A stretch of DNA of 29,800 nucleotides from the NCBI GenBank assembly GCA_937884485.1, contig CALGCG010000008.1:1-29800 (forward strand), written 5' to 3'. The position numbers were made by a program, and so were the translations under genes. Source of the DNA: an uncultured Bacteroidales bacterium (GTDB lineage: Bacteria > Bacteroidota > Bacteroidia > Bacteroidales > P3). How positions within the stretch are numbered: the stretch's first letter is position 1; the number at the start of each line of letters is the position of its first letter. Below the pieces are notes generated by a model. That model had not been told where the DNA came from. It saw only the letters and a program-made list of their open reading frames with translations, and did not search any database. Shown piece after piece: positions 17,501 to 23,266 of this stretch.

Positions 17501-19820
17501 CGCCCCCCACAACCCCGGCACCGGCATGCACGCACCGCAGACCGGCGAGGCCTACCTCTACTACTCGAAGGTCTATCAGTCCGAACCTATCCCCGACCCC
17601 TACACGCTCAACTTCACCGCCTACACCCACTCCTGGATTCCCGACATCCGGTTGCTGGGCGGCTGCAACTACGGCCAATGCCTGAGTCCCGAACCAATGG
17701 TAACCTCCACCGGCGTCAGCAGCATCACGCTGGCCTGGACCGAGCGCGGCATCGAGGACCTCTGGCAGGTGGAATACCGCAGCGATGCCAGCGACCCCTG
17801 GACCGTCGCCGACACCACCGGCGCCACCACCTACACCCTCGTCGGCCTGGCACCCGCCACGGTCTACCAACTGCGCGTGGCCTCGCTCTGCTCGGGCGAC
17901 ACCCTGCACAGCTATATCCTCACCAGCCACACCGCGTGCGACACCGTCCAGCTGCCCTACCACGCCGACTTCACCCTCGGCACCCAGCCCTGCTGGATCG
18001 AGGGCGGCTACTATGGCAACAGCTTTAGCGGCATACGCCTATACGGCCTGCCTAACTACTACCCACGCGACAGCATCGTCTCGCCCGTGATAGGCGGCAG
18101 TCTCAGCGACGTCAAGGTGACCATACGCGCACAGAACCCCAACAATGACAGCTACTATTCCAACTACTCCGCCAGCCTGGCCGTGGGCGCCTGCAATGCC
18201 GACGGTAGCGGTATTGTGTGGGTCGATACGGTGGACTTCAACGAGCGGCAAGTGGTCGAGGAGCATACCGTCCACTTCAGCCACTATAACGGCACAGCCC
18301 GCAACATCATCATCCGCGTGCTGGGGGCCATCGCCGATGTGGAGAGTGTCAGCATCGACCTCTTCAGCGGTTGCCTGCCGGTGCACGACGTTCGCATCGT
18401 CGGCCTGACCGACAGCGAAGCCACCGTGCAGTGGATGCCGGAAGATGCCTCCCACAGCTTCGCCGTCTACTTGGACGGCACGCTGCAAGGCATCGCCAGT
18501 GGCACTAACTACGTCCTCACGGGCCTTGCGGCTGACTCGCAGTACACCGCCACGGTGCGCGAGATATGCACCGCGGGCGACACCGCCGAGGCCATAGCCT
18601 GCACCTTCCGCACGGCCTGCACAGCCCTGAGCCTGCCGGTGTTCGAGGACTTCGACTATGCCGCCATCTACGACGAGGAGCCTGGCCTGCCCGACTGCTG
18701 GACGTCACTCTTCTACGACCACACAGCCACCGCCTATGGCATCTACAGCGACGGCTACTATACCTGCATGCAGCTTAACACCTCCGACTATGCCGACAGC
18801 ACGGTGGGCAACTTCGCCGTGTCGCCCCTGATGAACGTAGGCCCCGGCGGCGCCACCGTGCGTTTCAAAGGGCAGACGGGATGGACGGGCCCCGTCGCCG
18901 TGGGCGTGATGACCAACGTCAGCGACACCGCCACCTTCATTCCCTGCCTCACCGTGACGCACAACAACCACGGCCTGCAGTGGTACCAGTTCAACACCGA
19001 CACCCTGGCGCTGCCCAACGTGTGGGCTTTCGCCGTCCGCTTCGGAAGCAACCGCACCGGCATTTTCGACTCGCTCTATGTCGAAGTCAACCCCGTGCCG
19101 ACCTATAGCCTCAGCCTCGCTGTCAACGACACCACGATGGGCACCGTCAGCGGCGCCGGCACCTATGAGGAGGGCACCAATGTCACCATCACGGCTACAG
19201 CCAACGAAGGGTACCACTTTGTGACCTGGAGCGATGGTATCACTGCATCGACCCGTACCGTCAAGGTGGACTTCGACACCTCCTTCACGGCGTTCTTCGC
19301 CCCCGACACCCTCTGGCACATCGTCACCGTCGGTGCCAGCAACGATGGCGCCTGCCAGACTTACGGCTCCGGCACCTACATCCACGGCGACACCATCGAA
19401 ATTGGCTATCACCTCCTCGACACCGCCTCCGCTGGTGGCTACTGGGAGATTCTCGGCTGGAACGATGGCAATGCCGACAATCCGCGTCAGGTGGTCGTTA
19501 CCTCCGACACCACCTTCACCCTTCTTTGTCAGTGGGTTGGCGACAGCGTAGGCATCAACGACGCTCCCGAAGGCAACAATCGACGTGTCAACATCTATCC
19601 CAACCCCGCCACCACCACTGTCAGGGTGGAATGCGAAGGATGGAATGCGGAAACCACAATCCTCCTCGACCTCAACGGCCGTGTGGTATCCACTCAGACG
19701 ATCCAACAATCAAACAGTCAGGCAATCATCCTCGACATCAGTATGCTCCCGCGCGGCACCTACTTCCTCCGCCTGACGGATGGAACCACTACGGCAATCC
19801 GCAAACTTATTCTACAGTAA
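11523..19820 (+). CDS. Giant secreted modular protein (2765 aa) with T9SS type A sorting tail
   Basis: A signal peptide (MKSMKQFLLLAMTMLIGMTS..., cleavage near residue 24-26) opens the protein. Seven beta-rich modules start with [LI]P followed a few residues later by F and then CW, near residues 344, 595, 834, 1271, 1528, 2143 and 2370. They resemble cleaved-adhesin/jelly-roll domains, and the fourth and fifth are close duplicates sharing HVITTG..YISDIPD. Six PKD/Ig-like repeats carry a TWHS[ST]L[LM]D motif with Trp at 537, 775, 1038, 1128, 1217 and 1474; five of the six continue to NAYG[SA]DT. Fibronectin-III-like segments follow (about 1700-2140), then two InlB-type bacterial repeats (about 2528-2672). 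The tail from VNIYPNP (about 2688) to IRKLILQ is the type A sorting domain of type IX secretion. I infer a surface-displayed or released adhesin-like protein with no recognised catalytic site. MKQ three codons on is an alternative start. It ends at a strong terminator. Confidence 0.9.
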   Translation: MKSMKQFLLLAMTMLIGMTSHHVQGQMIIDSWGFTTGVDTTLWMDLGADYTVLFSTTNGTQSYAGSGLRDIGFPFTLGATTHTKFSTNVNGTVRLGAALLSNAGYIAEPLGQNINAGPRIDALGRAGMIDTSCYMRSAVLGDSGSRVLVVEARLREYAEWGSAEGHYVHFQVQLFEAGGLRIVYGQVDSGAIYGSTQNGVAATGSSSNKDVIFFDFAAQRAVRFNGNCTLRNAAEDFPTRGRWYMLAPNPTACPRATASTVWVTNYSAAGVELTQSTTDAHNYRLRVSGTDIDTLWNAGQATFTLPPLNPRTDYTLSLQTLCGEDTSYIPFSITITTGCGAVVRLPWSTAFPSLSHSDCWDMPYVSGNNADFTRRWRQTSTTTDVYCPGAAGTYNSWLISPVVYLPDGDGLTLQWDYRALLSSAGVAPHVELRVAPCAEDGTAADGAWSTLMVLDGEYQSYTALAVNLDAWRGQRVRVAWVRTGEGGGSAYVDNVSLYRQQEPQLLREVPSVAFVGDTTFYTARMFTGVDSNVVFTWHSSLLDSTIVTTDSMVSEVSVVYPAAGIDTVTVVLSNAYGSDTATAVVEVADCRTVTALPWSNDFAGSYACWTIDGWQRASSTLAYNENGDRISHDNVMYPNNTGKYMLTQPVTIPATGVEHLSLWAEAGGPLMVRVSPTASTDTASYTDTLLTVPNSSRLEIFWRTAGLAAYAGQTVRFGFFKTAGTQAFVRRVKVDYDTLPALGNIVVPAISRTDSTIACSVELLRGVGEGLTYTWHSSLMDTTWVDTGANGSHGFNVTYTIGGTDTITVVAANAYGSDTIVRTVQVMDCRPVTALPWREDFDDDLLCWYQTYNSTNNRWQRGQRYSAPYYIKDYDASSSCNISESSTTPADAWMVSRAVTLPADTALAVRLFWQVGISSGNNLTNNYRVMVSTAADCTDTTAYEELYHDTLPLPNQIYMAQRSVSLTPYAGQTIFIAFRNQPLVRRVTALIIDKVEVRETTNPRLLLAADNETVYHGDTATFTATLTEGSDSNLVYTWHSSLLDSTWVDTAVGGQWRLTYGMTGGMDTVTLVATNAYGSDTATVCISSVIDSLPSISHIAHGAAFVGDTTEYTVVDNRSVVTGQTYTWHSTLLDTTIVLQSSQAAFRLVYTAEGNDTVTVVKSNVFGSGTSSAVVAVGSHPLPEVALTIPARVEVGVAAEFAALINDCSANGRAFTWHSTLLDTTVATLLPTLALMYEAEGTDTLTVIASNAYGADTAVTVFEVVDCSARAIPYTEDFEGVAPTASDTLGELPACWNLGWNGSNAAYGPHVITTGGYQYISDIPDNALFLVAGSSTGYGNTAEVSLPRMADSLQNLSLAFDYRFESSSYGTLTVGYYNANNVFTTVKTMPAHNGSYRRDTVSFAAATVPDAAMVLRWYHGSSWYAVVIDNIEVITRDTLPVVRVEAPAQVVVGDSVHLSATLNDCLQNGLVFNWHSSLLDTTITLNSSLLTLNYTAGGTDTVTLIVSNAYGADTAVAYIYVVDCGNITLPYTEDFEAVAPAAYNVAGNLPDCWESFINSAFTYLAPHVITTGSYNYISDIPDHALLMVSNGTSSSASGHTSTALLPRFAGGLGSLALVLDHRHENATHGTLTVGYYDEALDTFHPVDTLTPQVGSYCRDTVSFSTVTDTSVRMALQWTDNYNAFWGVAIDNIEVYTNDAPQQLTVIAVTPQCVSLRWAATDSATAYVVGLAGLGDTVVSDTIVTFCGLAEGTDYTVGVAAIMGSDTGHYAHASFHTPLLCAPVLSASVEVDGNNIVVGWQHDTTGYSAATGAVVTLTDLENGSVRIDTVLGVTTALYAGTAYHRYAVGVQTLCGTAISGSNMDTVQMAASVCYQIRGTRSENYRFINGYSSYNYNQMLYPATAVGSVDTLYGIAFRVSGQTSTYTRATDIYLGHTTATTLASPVSADSLTQVADNYPYSIADTGWSSIMFDTPFVYDGTSNLIVTMVDVSGIDAPHNPGTGMHAPQTGEAYLYYSKVYQSEPIPDPYTLNFTAYTHSWIPDIRLLGGCNYGQCLSPEPMVTSTGVSSITLAWTERGIEDLWQVEYRSDASDPWTVADTTGATTYTLVGLAPATVYQLRVASLCSGDTLHSYILTSHTACDTVQLPYHADFTLGTQPCWIEGGYYGNSFSGIRLYGLPNYYPRDSIVSPVIGGSLSDVKVTIRAQNPNNDSYYSNYSASLAVGACNADGSGIVWVDTVDFNERQVVEEHTVHFSHYNGTARNIIIRVLGAIADVESVSIDLFSGCLPVHDVRIVGLTDSEATVQWMPEDASHSFAVYLDGTLQGIASGTNYVLTGLAADSQYTATVREICTAGDTAEAIACTFRTACTALSLPVFEDFDYAAIYDEEPGLPDCWTSLFYDHTATAYGIYSDGYYTCMQLNTSDYADSTVGNFAVSPLMNVGPGGATVRFKGQTGWTGPVAVGVMTNVSDTATFIPCLTVTHNNHGLQWYQFNTDTLALPNVWAFAVRFGSNRTGIFDSLYVEVNPVPTYSLSLAVNDTTMGTVSGAGTYEEGTNVTITATANEGYHFVTWSDGITASTRTVKVDFDTSFTAFFAPDTLWHIVTVGASNDGACQTYGSGTYIHGDTIEIGYHLLDTASAGGYWEILGWNDGNADNPRQVVVTSDTTFTLLCQWVGDSVGINDAPEGNNRRVNIYPNPATTTVRVECEGWNAETTILLDLNGRVVSTQTIQQSNSQAIILDISMLPRGTYFLRLTDGTTTAIRKLILQ
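13060..16080 (+). repeat. Array of six WHS[ST]LLD PKD-like protein modules
   Basis: Six copies of a module of about 65-75 residues occur, each with a W-H-S-[ST]-L-[LM]-D-[ST]-T motif at codons starting 13131, 13845, 14634, 14904, 15171 and 15942. Each continues about 35 residues later into the motif NAYG[SA]DT (NVFGSGT in the fourth copy). The third, fourth and fifth are adjacent; the others alternate with jelly-roll-like modules. Confidence 0.85.
15972..16002 (+). repeat. In-frame tandem 7-bp tract inside the sixth WHS module
   Basis: The units are ACTCTTA, ACTCCTC, ACTCTTA, ACTCTTA and a partial ACT. They encode about TLNSSLLTLNY. The flanking module is otherwise a normal WHS repeat. Confidence 0.85.
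19703..19726 (+). repeat. In-frame 8-bp-unit tract in the T9SS tail
   Basis: The units CCAACAAT, CAAACAGT and CAGGCAAT are three degenerate 8-bp repeats, exactly eight codons, encoding part of the variable loop of the sorting domain (IQQSNSQAI). Confidence 0.5.
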
Positions 19821-19837
19821 CAACCTGACAACAAACG

Positions 19838-19877
19838 CTGTCGCCCTGCTCCCTAAGCAGGGCGACAGTTTTTTTTT
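19838..19877 (+). terminator. Strong rho-independent terminator after the 2765-aa gene
   Basis: A perfect 12-bp stem (CTGTCGCCCTGC at 19838-19849 with 19857-19868), a 7-nt loop and nine T residues, starting 17 nt after the stop codon. Confidence 0.95.
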
Positions 19878-19910
19878 ACCCAGCCAACGCCCTACAAACA
19901 CGGAGCAACC

Positions 19911-19953
19911 TGCATACCTTCGAGTAATTCGAGACATCCGCCGTTAAAAAAGG
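19911..19953 (+). repeat. Partial copy of the pyrD-upstream palindrome, upstream of pyrK
   Basis: The stretch from TGCATACCTTCG to CCGTTAAAAAAG matches 20909-20950 with only about six differences. It carries the core TAATTCGAGACAT. The left half of the palindrome is not evident here. The copy ends about 50 nt before pyrK. Confidence 0.7.
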
Positions 19954-20001
19954 TCATGCGGTACAATAATTATCTCCAGACTACGTTATAAACAGAAAAA
20001 A

Positions 20002-20787
20002 ATGTTTCTGATGAAAGAGATACACGATTTCAAGATTCTTCATCGGCATCAGCTGGGCGAGAGTTATTTCATGCTTGTGCTGGGGCATGGTGGCGTCATG
20101 CAGCCTGTGGCGCCCGGCCAGTTTGTGGAAGTGCAGGTGGAGGGAGAACCCAAGGTGATGCTGCGCCGCCCCATTTCGGTACACGATGTGGACGAAAAGG
20201 CTGGTACCATGACACTTCTGGTGCAGATTGTCGGCAACGGCACCCGTCGTCTGGCCCAGCTGAAGGAGGGTGAGAGGCTCAATGTGGTCTACCCCTTGGG
20301 CCATGGTTTCAGCACCGACCTTGCCGCCGGCAGCCGTGCTGTCCTTGTGGGTGGCGGCGCCGGCACAGCCCCGTTGCTCCACCTCGCCAAGGTGCTGAAA
20401 GCAAGGGGTGTGGACTGCACCATCATCCTCGGTGGCCGCAACGAGAACCTTATCCCCGTGCGCGATGCTTTCGAACCCTTCGGTCGCCTCTGCATCGCCA
20501 CCGACGACGGTTCGCTGGGCCACAAAGGCCTTGTCACCCAGCATCCCGCCTTTGCCGAAAGCTATGACATGGTCTACACCTGCGGTCCCACGCCGATGAT
20601 GAAGGCCGTGGCCCGCAGCGCCGCCGAGCGGGGTCTGCGATGCGAGGTGAGCCTGGAGAACATGATGGCCTGCGGCGTCGGCGCCTGCCTCTGCTGCGTG
20701 ACCGACACCGACCAGGGGCACCGCTGCGTCTGCAAGGACGGTCCGGTGTTCGACACGGCCAAGATGAACAAATGGATGAATGTATGA
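20002..20787 (+). CDS. pyrK: Dihydroorotate dehydrogenase B electron transfer subunit
   Basis: A 261-residue FAD and [2Fe-2S] protein that passes electrons from PyrD to NAD in the class 1B dihydroorotate dehydrogenase of pyrimidine synthesis. FAD binding is shown by RRPIS (55-59) in the N-terminal beta barrel. The nucleotide-binding strand-loop is VLVGGGAGTAPLL (114-126), and TCGPTPMM (193-200) is the usual NAD-side motif. The iron-sulfur ligands are expected at C224, C229 and C232 plus C242 or C244, in the segment ACGVGACLCC...RCVCKDGPVF. An internal ATG three codons on (MKEIHDF) is an equally plausible start. Its partner pyrD follows after 171 nt occupied by a palindromic repeat, unlike the tight packing often seen for this pair. 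Confidence 0.94.
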   Translation: MFLMKEIHDFKILHRHQLGESYFMLVLGHGGVMQPVAPGQFVEVQVEGEPKVMLRRPISVHDVDEKAGTMTLLVQIVGNGTRRLAQLKEGERLNVVYPLGHGFSTDLAAGSRAVLVGGGAGTAPLLHLAKVLKARGVDCTIILGGRNENLIPVRDAFEPFGRLCIATDDGSLGHKGLVTQHPAFAESYDMVYTCGPTPMMKAVARSAAERGLRCEVSLENMMACGVGACLCCVTDTDQGHRCVCKDGPVFDTAKMNKWMNV

Positions 20788-20793
20788 CAGAAC

Positions 20794-20940
20794 GGCGAAT
20801 TGCACTAATGATACGAAGCTACGCAGAACAATGATTTACGAATTACTCTAATGCCTGCGCAGCCGGTTGTATTGCGGCAGCATTCGAGTAATTAGCCGGA
20901 AATTGAGTTGCATAGCTTCGTATAATTCGAGACATTCGCC
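20794..20940. repeat. 147-bp nested palindromic element between pyrK and pyrD
   Basis: Outer arms 20794-20821 and 20913-20940 are complementary at 22 of 28 positions, including an exact ATACGAAGCTA / TAGCTTCGTAT pair (20811-20821 with 20913-20923). Inner arms 20840-20858 and 20877-20895 pair over about 19 bp (GAATTACTC...ATGC with GCATTCGAGTAATT). It fills almost the whole 171-nt gap and ends 18 nt before the pyrD ATG. It contains no coding sequence. Confidence 0.8.
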
Positions 20941-20958
20941 GGTAAAAAAGAAAAGAAT

Positions 20959-21858
20959 ATGTTAGCAGTCAAGATACACAATCTCAAGCTGAAGAACCCG
21001 GTGATGACCGCCAGCGGCACCTTCGGCTACGGCGAGGAGTTCGCCGACTTCATCGACCTCAACCGCCTGGGAGGATTCGTGGTCAAAGGCACCACGGGCA
21101 CCCATCGCGAGGGCAACCCCTATCCCCGCATGGTGGAGACCCCCTCGGGCATGCTCAACAGCGTGGGCCTGCAGAACGGCGGCGTGGAGAAGTTCTGCTC
21201 CGAAGTATATCATAGAATCAAGCATTTAGACACCAATATCATCGTCAACGTCAGCGGCTCCTCCATCGAGGAATACTGCTCCGTGGCCGAGCAGATCGAC
21301 GCGCTGGAGAAGATTCCCGCCATCGAGCTGAACATCTCGTGTCCCAACGTCAAGCACGGCGGCATGGGCTTCGGCACCCAGCCGGAGATGGCTGCCGAGG
21401 TGGTGGAGGCGGTACGCAAGGTGTACCATAAGACGCTGATAGTAAAGCTTTCGCCCAATGTCACCAACATCGCCGAGATAGCCAAAGCCGTCGAGGGAGC
21501 GGGTGCCGACAGCGTGAGCCTCATCAACACCCTGTTGGGCATGGCCATCGACATCGAGCGCCGTCGCCCCTGCATGGCCAATATCACGGGCGGCCTGAGT
21601 GGCCCCGCCGTGAAGCCCGTGGCCGTGCGTATGGTGTGGCAAGTGGCTCATGCCGTGAAGATTCCCGTGGTGGGCCTGGGCGGCATCTGCACCGCCGAGG
21701 ACGCCATCGAGTTCCTTATGGCCGGCGCCACGGCCATCGAGGTGGGCACCGCCAACTTCATCGACCCCGCCGTCACCGTCAAGATTATCGACGGCATGGA
21801 GGCTTGGTGCAAGAACCATGGAATCAACGATATCAACGAGATTATCGGCATCGTATGA
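20959..21858 (+). CDS. pyrD: Dihydroorotate dehydrogenase B catalytic subunit
   Basis: A 299-residue FMN enzyme that oxidises dihydroorotate to orotate. The class 1B assignment rests on the catalytic cysteine C128 in LNISCPNVKHGG (class 2 enzymes use serine), the length near 300, the absence of a membrane-targeting N-terminus and the pyrK upstream. FMN and substrate motifs are visible: MTASGTFGYG (16-25), VVKGTTG, SVGLQNGG (68-75), VKLSPN, GGLSGPAVKP, VGLGGI and the final ATAIEVGTANF. Start ATG 20959 gives MLAVKIHNLKLKNPV, the normal family N-terminus. Its stop overlaps the next gene by ATGA. Confidence 0.96.
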   Translation: MLAVKIHNLKLKNPVMTASGTFGYGEEFADFIDLNRLGGFVVKGTTGTHREGNPYPRMVETPSGMLNSVGLQNGGVEKFCSEVYHRIKHLDTNIIVNVSGSSIEEYCSVAEQIDALEKIPAIELNISCPNVKHGGMGFGTQPEMAAEVVEAVRKVYHKTLIVKLSPNVTNIAEIAKAVEGAGADSVSLINTLLGMAIDIERRRPCMANITGGLSGPAVKPVAVRMVWQVAHAVKIPVVGLGGICTAEDAIEFLMAGATAIEVGTANFIDPAVTVKIIDGMEAWCKNHGINDINEIIGIV

Positions 21859-22694
21859 TCTTGATAGCCGACAGCGGTAGCACCAAGACCACGTGGATGG
21901 AGGTGGAGTCTGGTAACATGATTGTTACCGAGGGTCTGAACCCCCACTTCACCAGCGAGGAGCAGTTCATGGCCGCCTGTGCCGCCGTGCGCCAGCATTT
22001 TTCAATTCTCAATTTTCAATTCTCAATCCACTTCTTTGGTGCCGGCTGCGGTCTTCCCGCCCAACGCAATAAAGTGGCCTCGTGGCTCGCTAAAGCCTTT
22101 GGAACAAGCGATGTACATGTCGAGACCGACATGCTCGCCGCCTGCCGCGCCACCGCTGGCAACCAGCCTGCCCTGGTGGGCATCCTCGGCACGGGCAGCA
22201 ACGCCTGTTACTATGACGGCCACCAGATTGCCTATCAGGCGCCCAGCACGGGATACATTCTGGGCGATGAGGGGTCAGCCAACCATGTAGGCCGTCGCCT
22301 GCTGCAGGACTACCTGTCGGGGTGTATGCCAAGGAATATATCTTCCAGATTCCATGATGCTTATCCTATGACGAGGGAGGAATTTCTTGACGCTGTCTAC
22401 CATCAGCCCAACGCCAACCGATTCCTGGCGTCGCTGGCGAGGTTTGCCGTAGAACATATTAACGATGACTACTGCTCGTCGGAGATACTTTTCAGTCTTG
22501 AAGAGTGGTATAACTATCAGTTGGATCATCTGTTAAAGATTTCCCATTGCATGGTGCTTTATCTTGTTGGAGGGTTTGCTGCGCGCATCAAAACACTCAT
22601 TGAGCCTGTCGCCAAGAACCACGGCCTTGAAATCAAGGGGGTGGTGGCCGACCCCATCGAGGGCCTCCGCCAATACCATATTAAGAAGATTTAA
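21855..22694 (+). CDS. BadF/BadG/BcrA/BcrD-type ATPase, N-acetylglucosamine-kinase-like
   Basis: A 279-residue ASKHA-fold protein. The first phosphate loop ADSGSTKTTW has D6; further motifs are GAGC (62-65), ETD with D92 as possible catalytic base, GTGSN (112-116), GDEGS (137-141) and LVGGFAARI near the C-terminus. The family includes eukaryotic-type N-acetylglucosamine kinases and activators of radical or benzoyl-CoA enzymes. The short single-domain form without a cysteine cluster fits sugar kinase better, but the substrate is unproven. ATGA overlap with pyrD implies translational coupling. Residues 49-58 are encoded by four 7-bp repeats, placed just before the FFGAGC strand. The second half (after about 22320) has less GC-rich codon use than the neighbouring genes. 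Confidence 0.82.
   Translation: MILIADSGSTKTTWMEVESGNMIVTEGLNPHFTSEEQFMAACAAVRQHFSILNFQFSIHFFGAGCGLPAQRNKVASWLAKAFGTSDVHVETDMLAACRATAGNQPALVGILGTGSNACYYDGHQIAYQAPSTGYILGDEGSANHVGRRLLQDYLSGCMPRNISSRFHDAYPMTREEFLDAVYHQPNANRFLASLARFAVEHINDDYCSSEILFSLEEWYNYQLDHLLKISHCMVLYLVGGFAARIKTLIEPVAKNHGLEIKGVVADPIEGLRQYHIKKI
22001..22028 (+). repeat. In-frame tandem 7-bp tract inside the BadF-type gene
   Basis: The units are TTCAATT, CTCAATT, TTCAATT and CTCAATC. They encode about FSILNFQFSI, and the tract is markedly AT-rich within a GC-rich gene. Confidence 0.9.
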
Positions 22695-22765
22695 CAACCT
22701 CCCGAAAAATATTAATCGCAAAAGCGCGTTTTTGGGGACAAACAAACTAAATAAAAGATACTAGA

Positions 22766-23185
22766 ATGGATTTGACAAGCATCTTAGTGATTTCCGGCAA
22801 GCCGGACCTGAGCGAACTGGTGTCGCAGACCAAAGGCGGTGCCATTGTTAAAAACCTCGTCACGGGTCAGAAGTACCCCGTCTTCAAGAACGACCGCATC
22901 AGCTCGCTGGGCGAGATCCGTATTTTCACCGACACCGATGAGCGCCCCCTGGAGGACGTCATGCAGGCCATCTTCAAGCACCTCGACGGCAAGGCCACCG
23001 CTTTCGACCCCAAGAAGGCCGACGGCAAGGAGCTCTTCGCCCTCCTCGAGGCTGTTCTGCCCGACTACGACCGCGACCGCGTCCACGCCTCCGACGCCAA
23101 GAAGCTCTTCGCTTGGTACAACATCCTTCTCAACGCCGGGAAAATAACCCTCGACGAGGAAGAGAAGAAAGAGGAGAATGCGTAA
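22766..23185 (+). CDS. DUF5606-like conserved protein of Bacteroidota
   Basis: A 139-residue cytoplasmic protein with no signal peptide or membrane segment. The N-terminus ILVISGKPDLSELVSQTKGGAIVKNLVTGQKYPVF and the following SSLGEIRIFTDTDERPLEDVM are what I recognise from DUF5606, a small family largely confined to Bacteroidota and without an established function. The C-terminal half is helical (ELFALLEAVLPDYDRDRV, DAKKLFAWYNILLNAG) and ends in an acidic, lysine-rich tail (EEEKKEENA). It lies 71 nt after the BadF-type gene and upstream of metG, separated from metG by an 8-bp repeat tract that begins on its own stop codon. No function is proposed. Confidence 0.8.
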   Translation: MDLTSILVISGKPDLSELVSQTKGGAIVKNLVTGQKYPVFKNDRISSLGEIRIFTDTDERPLEDVMQAIFKHLDGKATAFDPKKADGKELFALLEAVLPDYDRDRVHASDAKKLFAWYNILLNAGKITLDEEEKKEENA

Positions 23186-23261
23186 ATGTGTAATTGTGTA
23201 AATGCGTGAGTGATGCTTGCGCAAGCCACTAACACATTAACGAATTAACACATTAACACAA
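23182..23261. repeat. Two opposed 8-bp-unit tracts around a 12-bp palindrome, upstream of metG
   Basis: The left tract is GTAAATGT, GTAATTGT, GTAAATGC, GTGAGTGA (23182-23213) and includes the stop codon of the upstream gene. The centre is the perfect palindrome GCTTGCGCAAGC (23215-23226). The right tract is TAACACAT, TAACGAAT, TAACACAT, TAACACAA (23230-23261), roughly complementary to the left one. It ends 5 nt before the metG ATG, so it forms the metG leader. Confidence 0.8.
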
Positions 23262-23266
23262 TCAGA

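Noticed and set aside
22330..22560. AT-richer codon use in the second half of the BadF-type gene as a sign of a gene fusion
   Set aside because: The frame and motif order continue smoothly through to the LVGGF motif and C-terminus. The change in composition alone is not enough.
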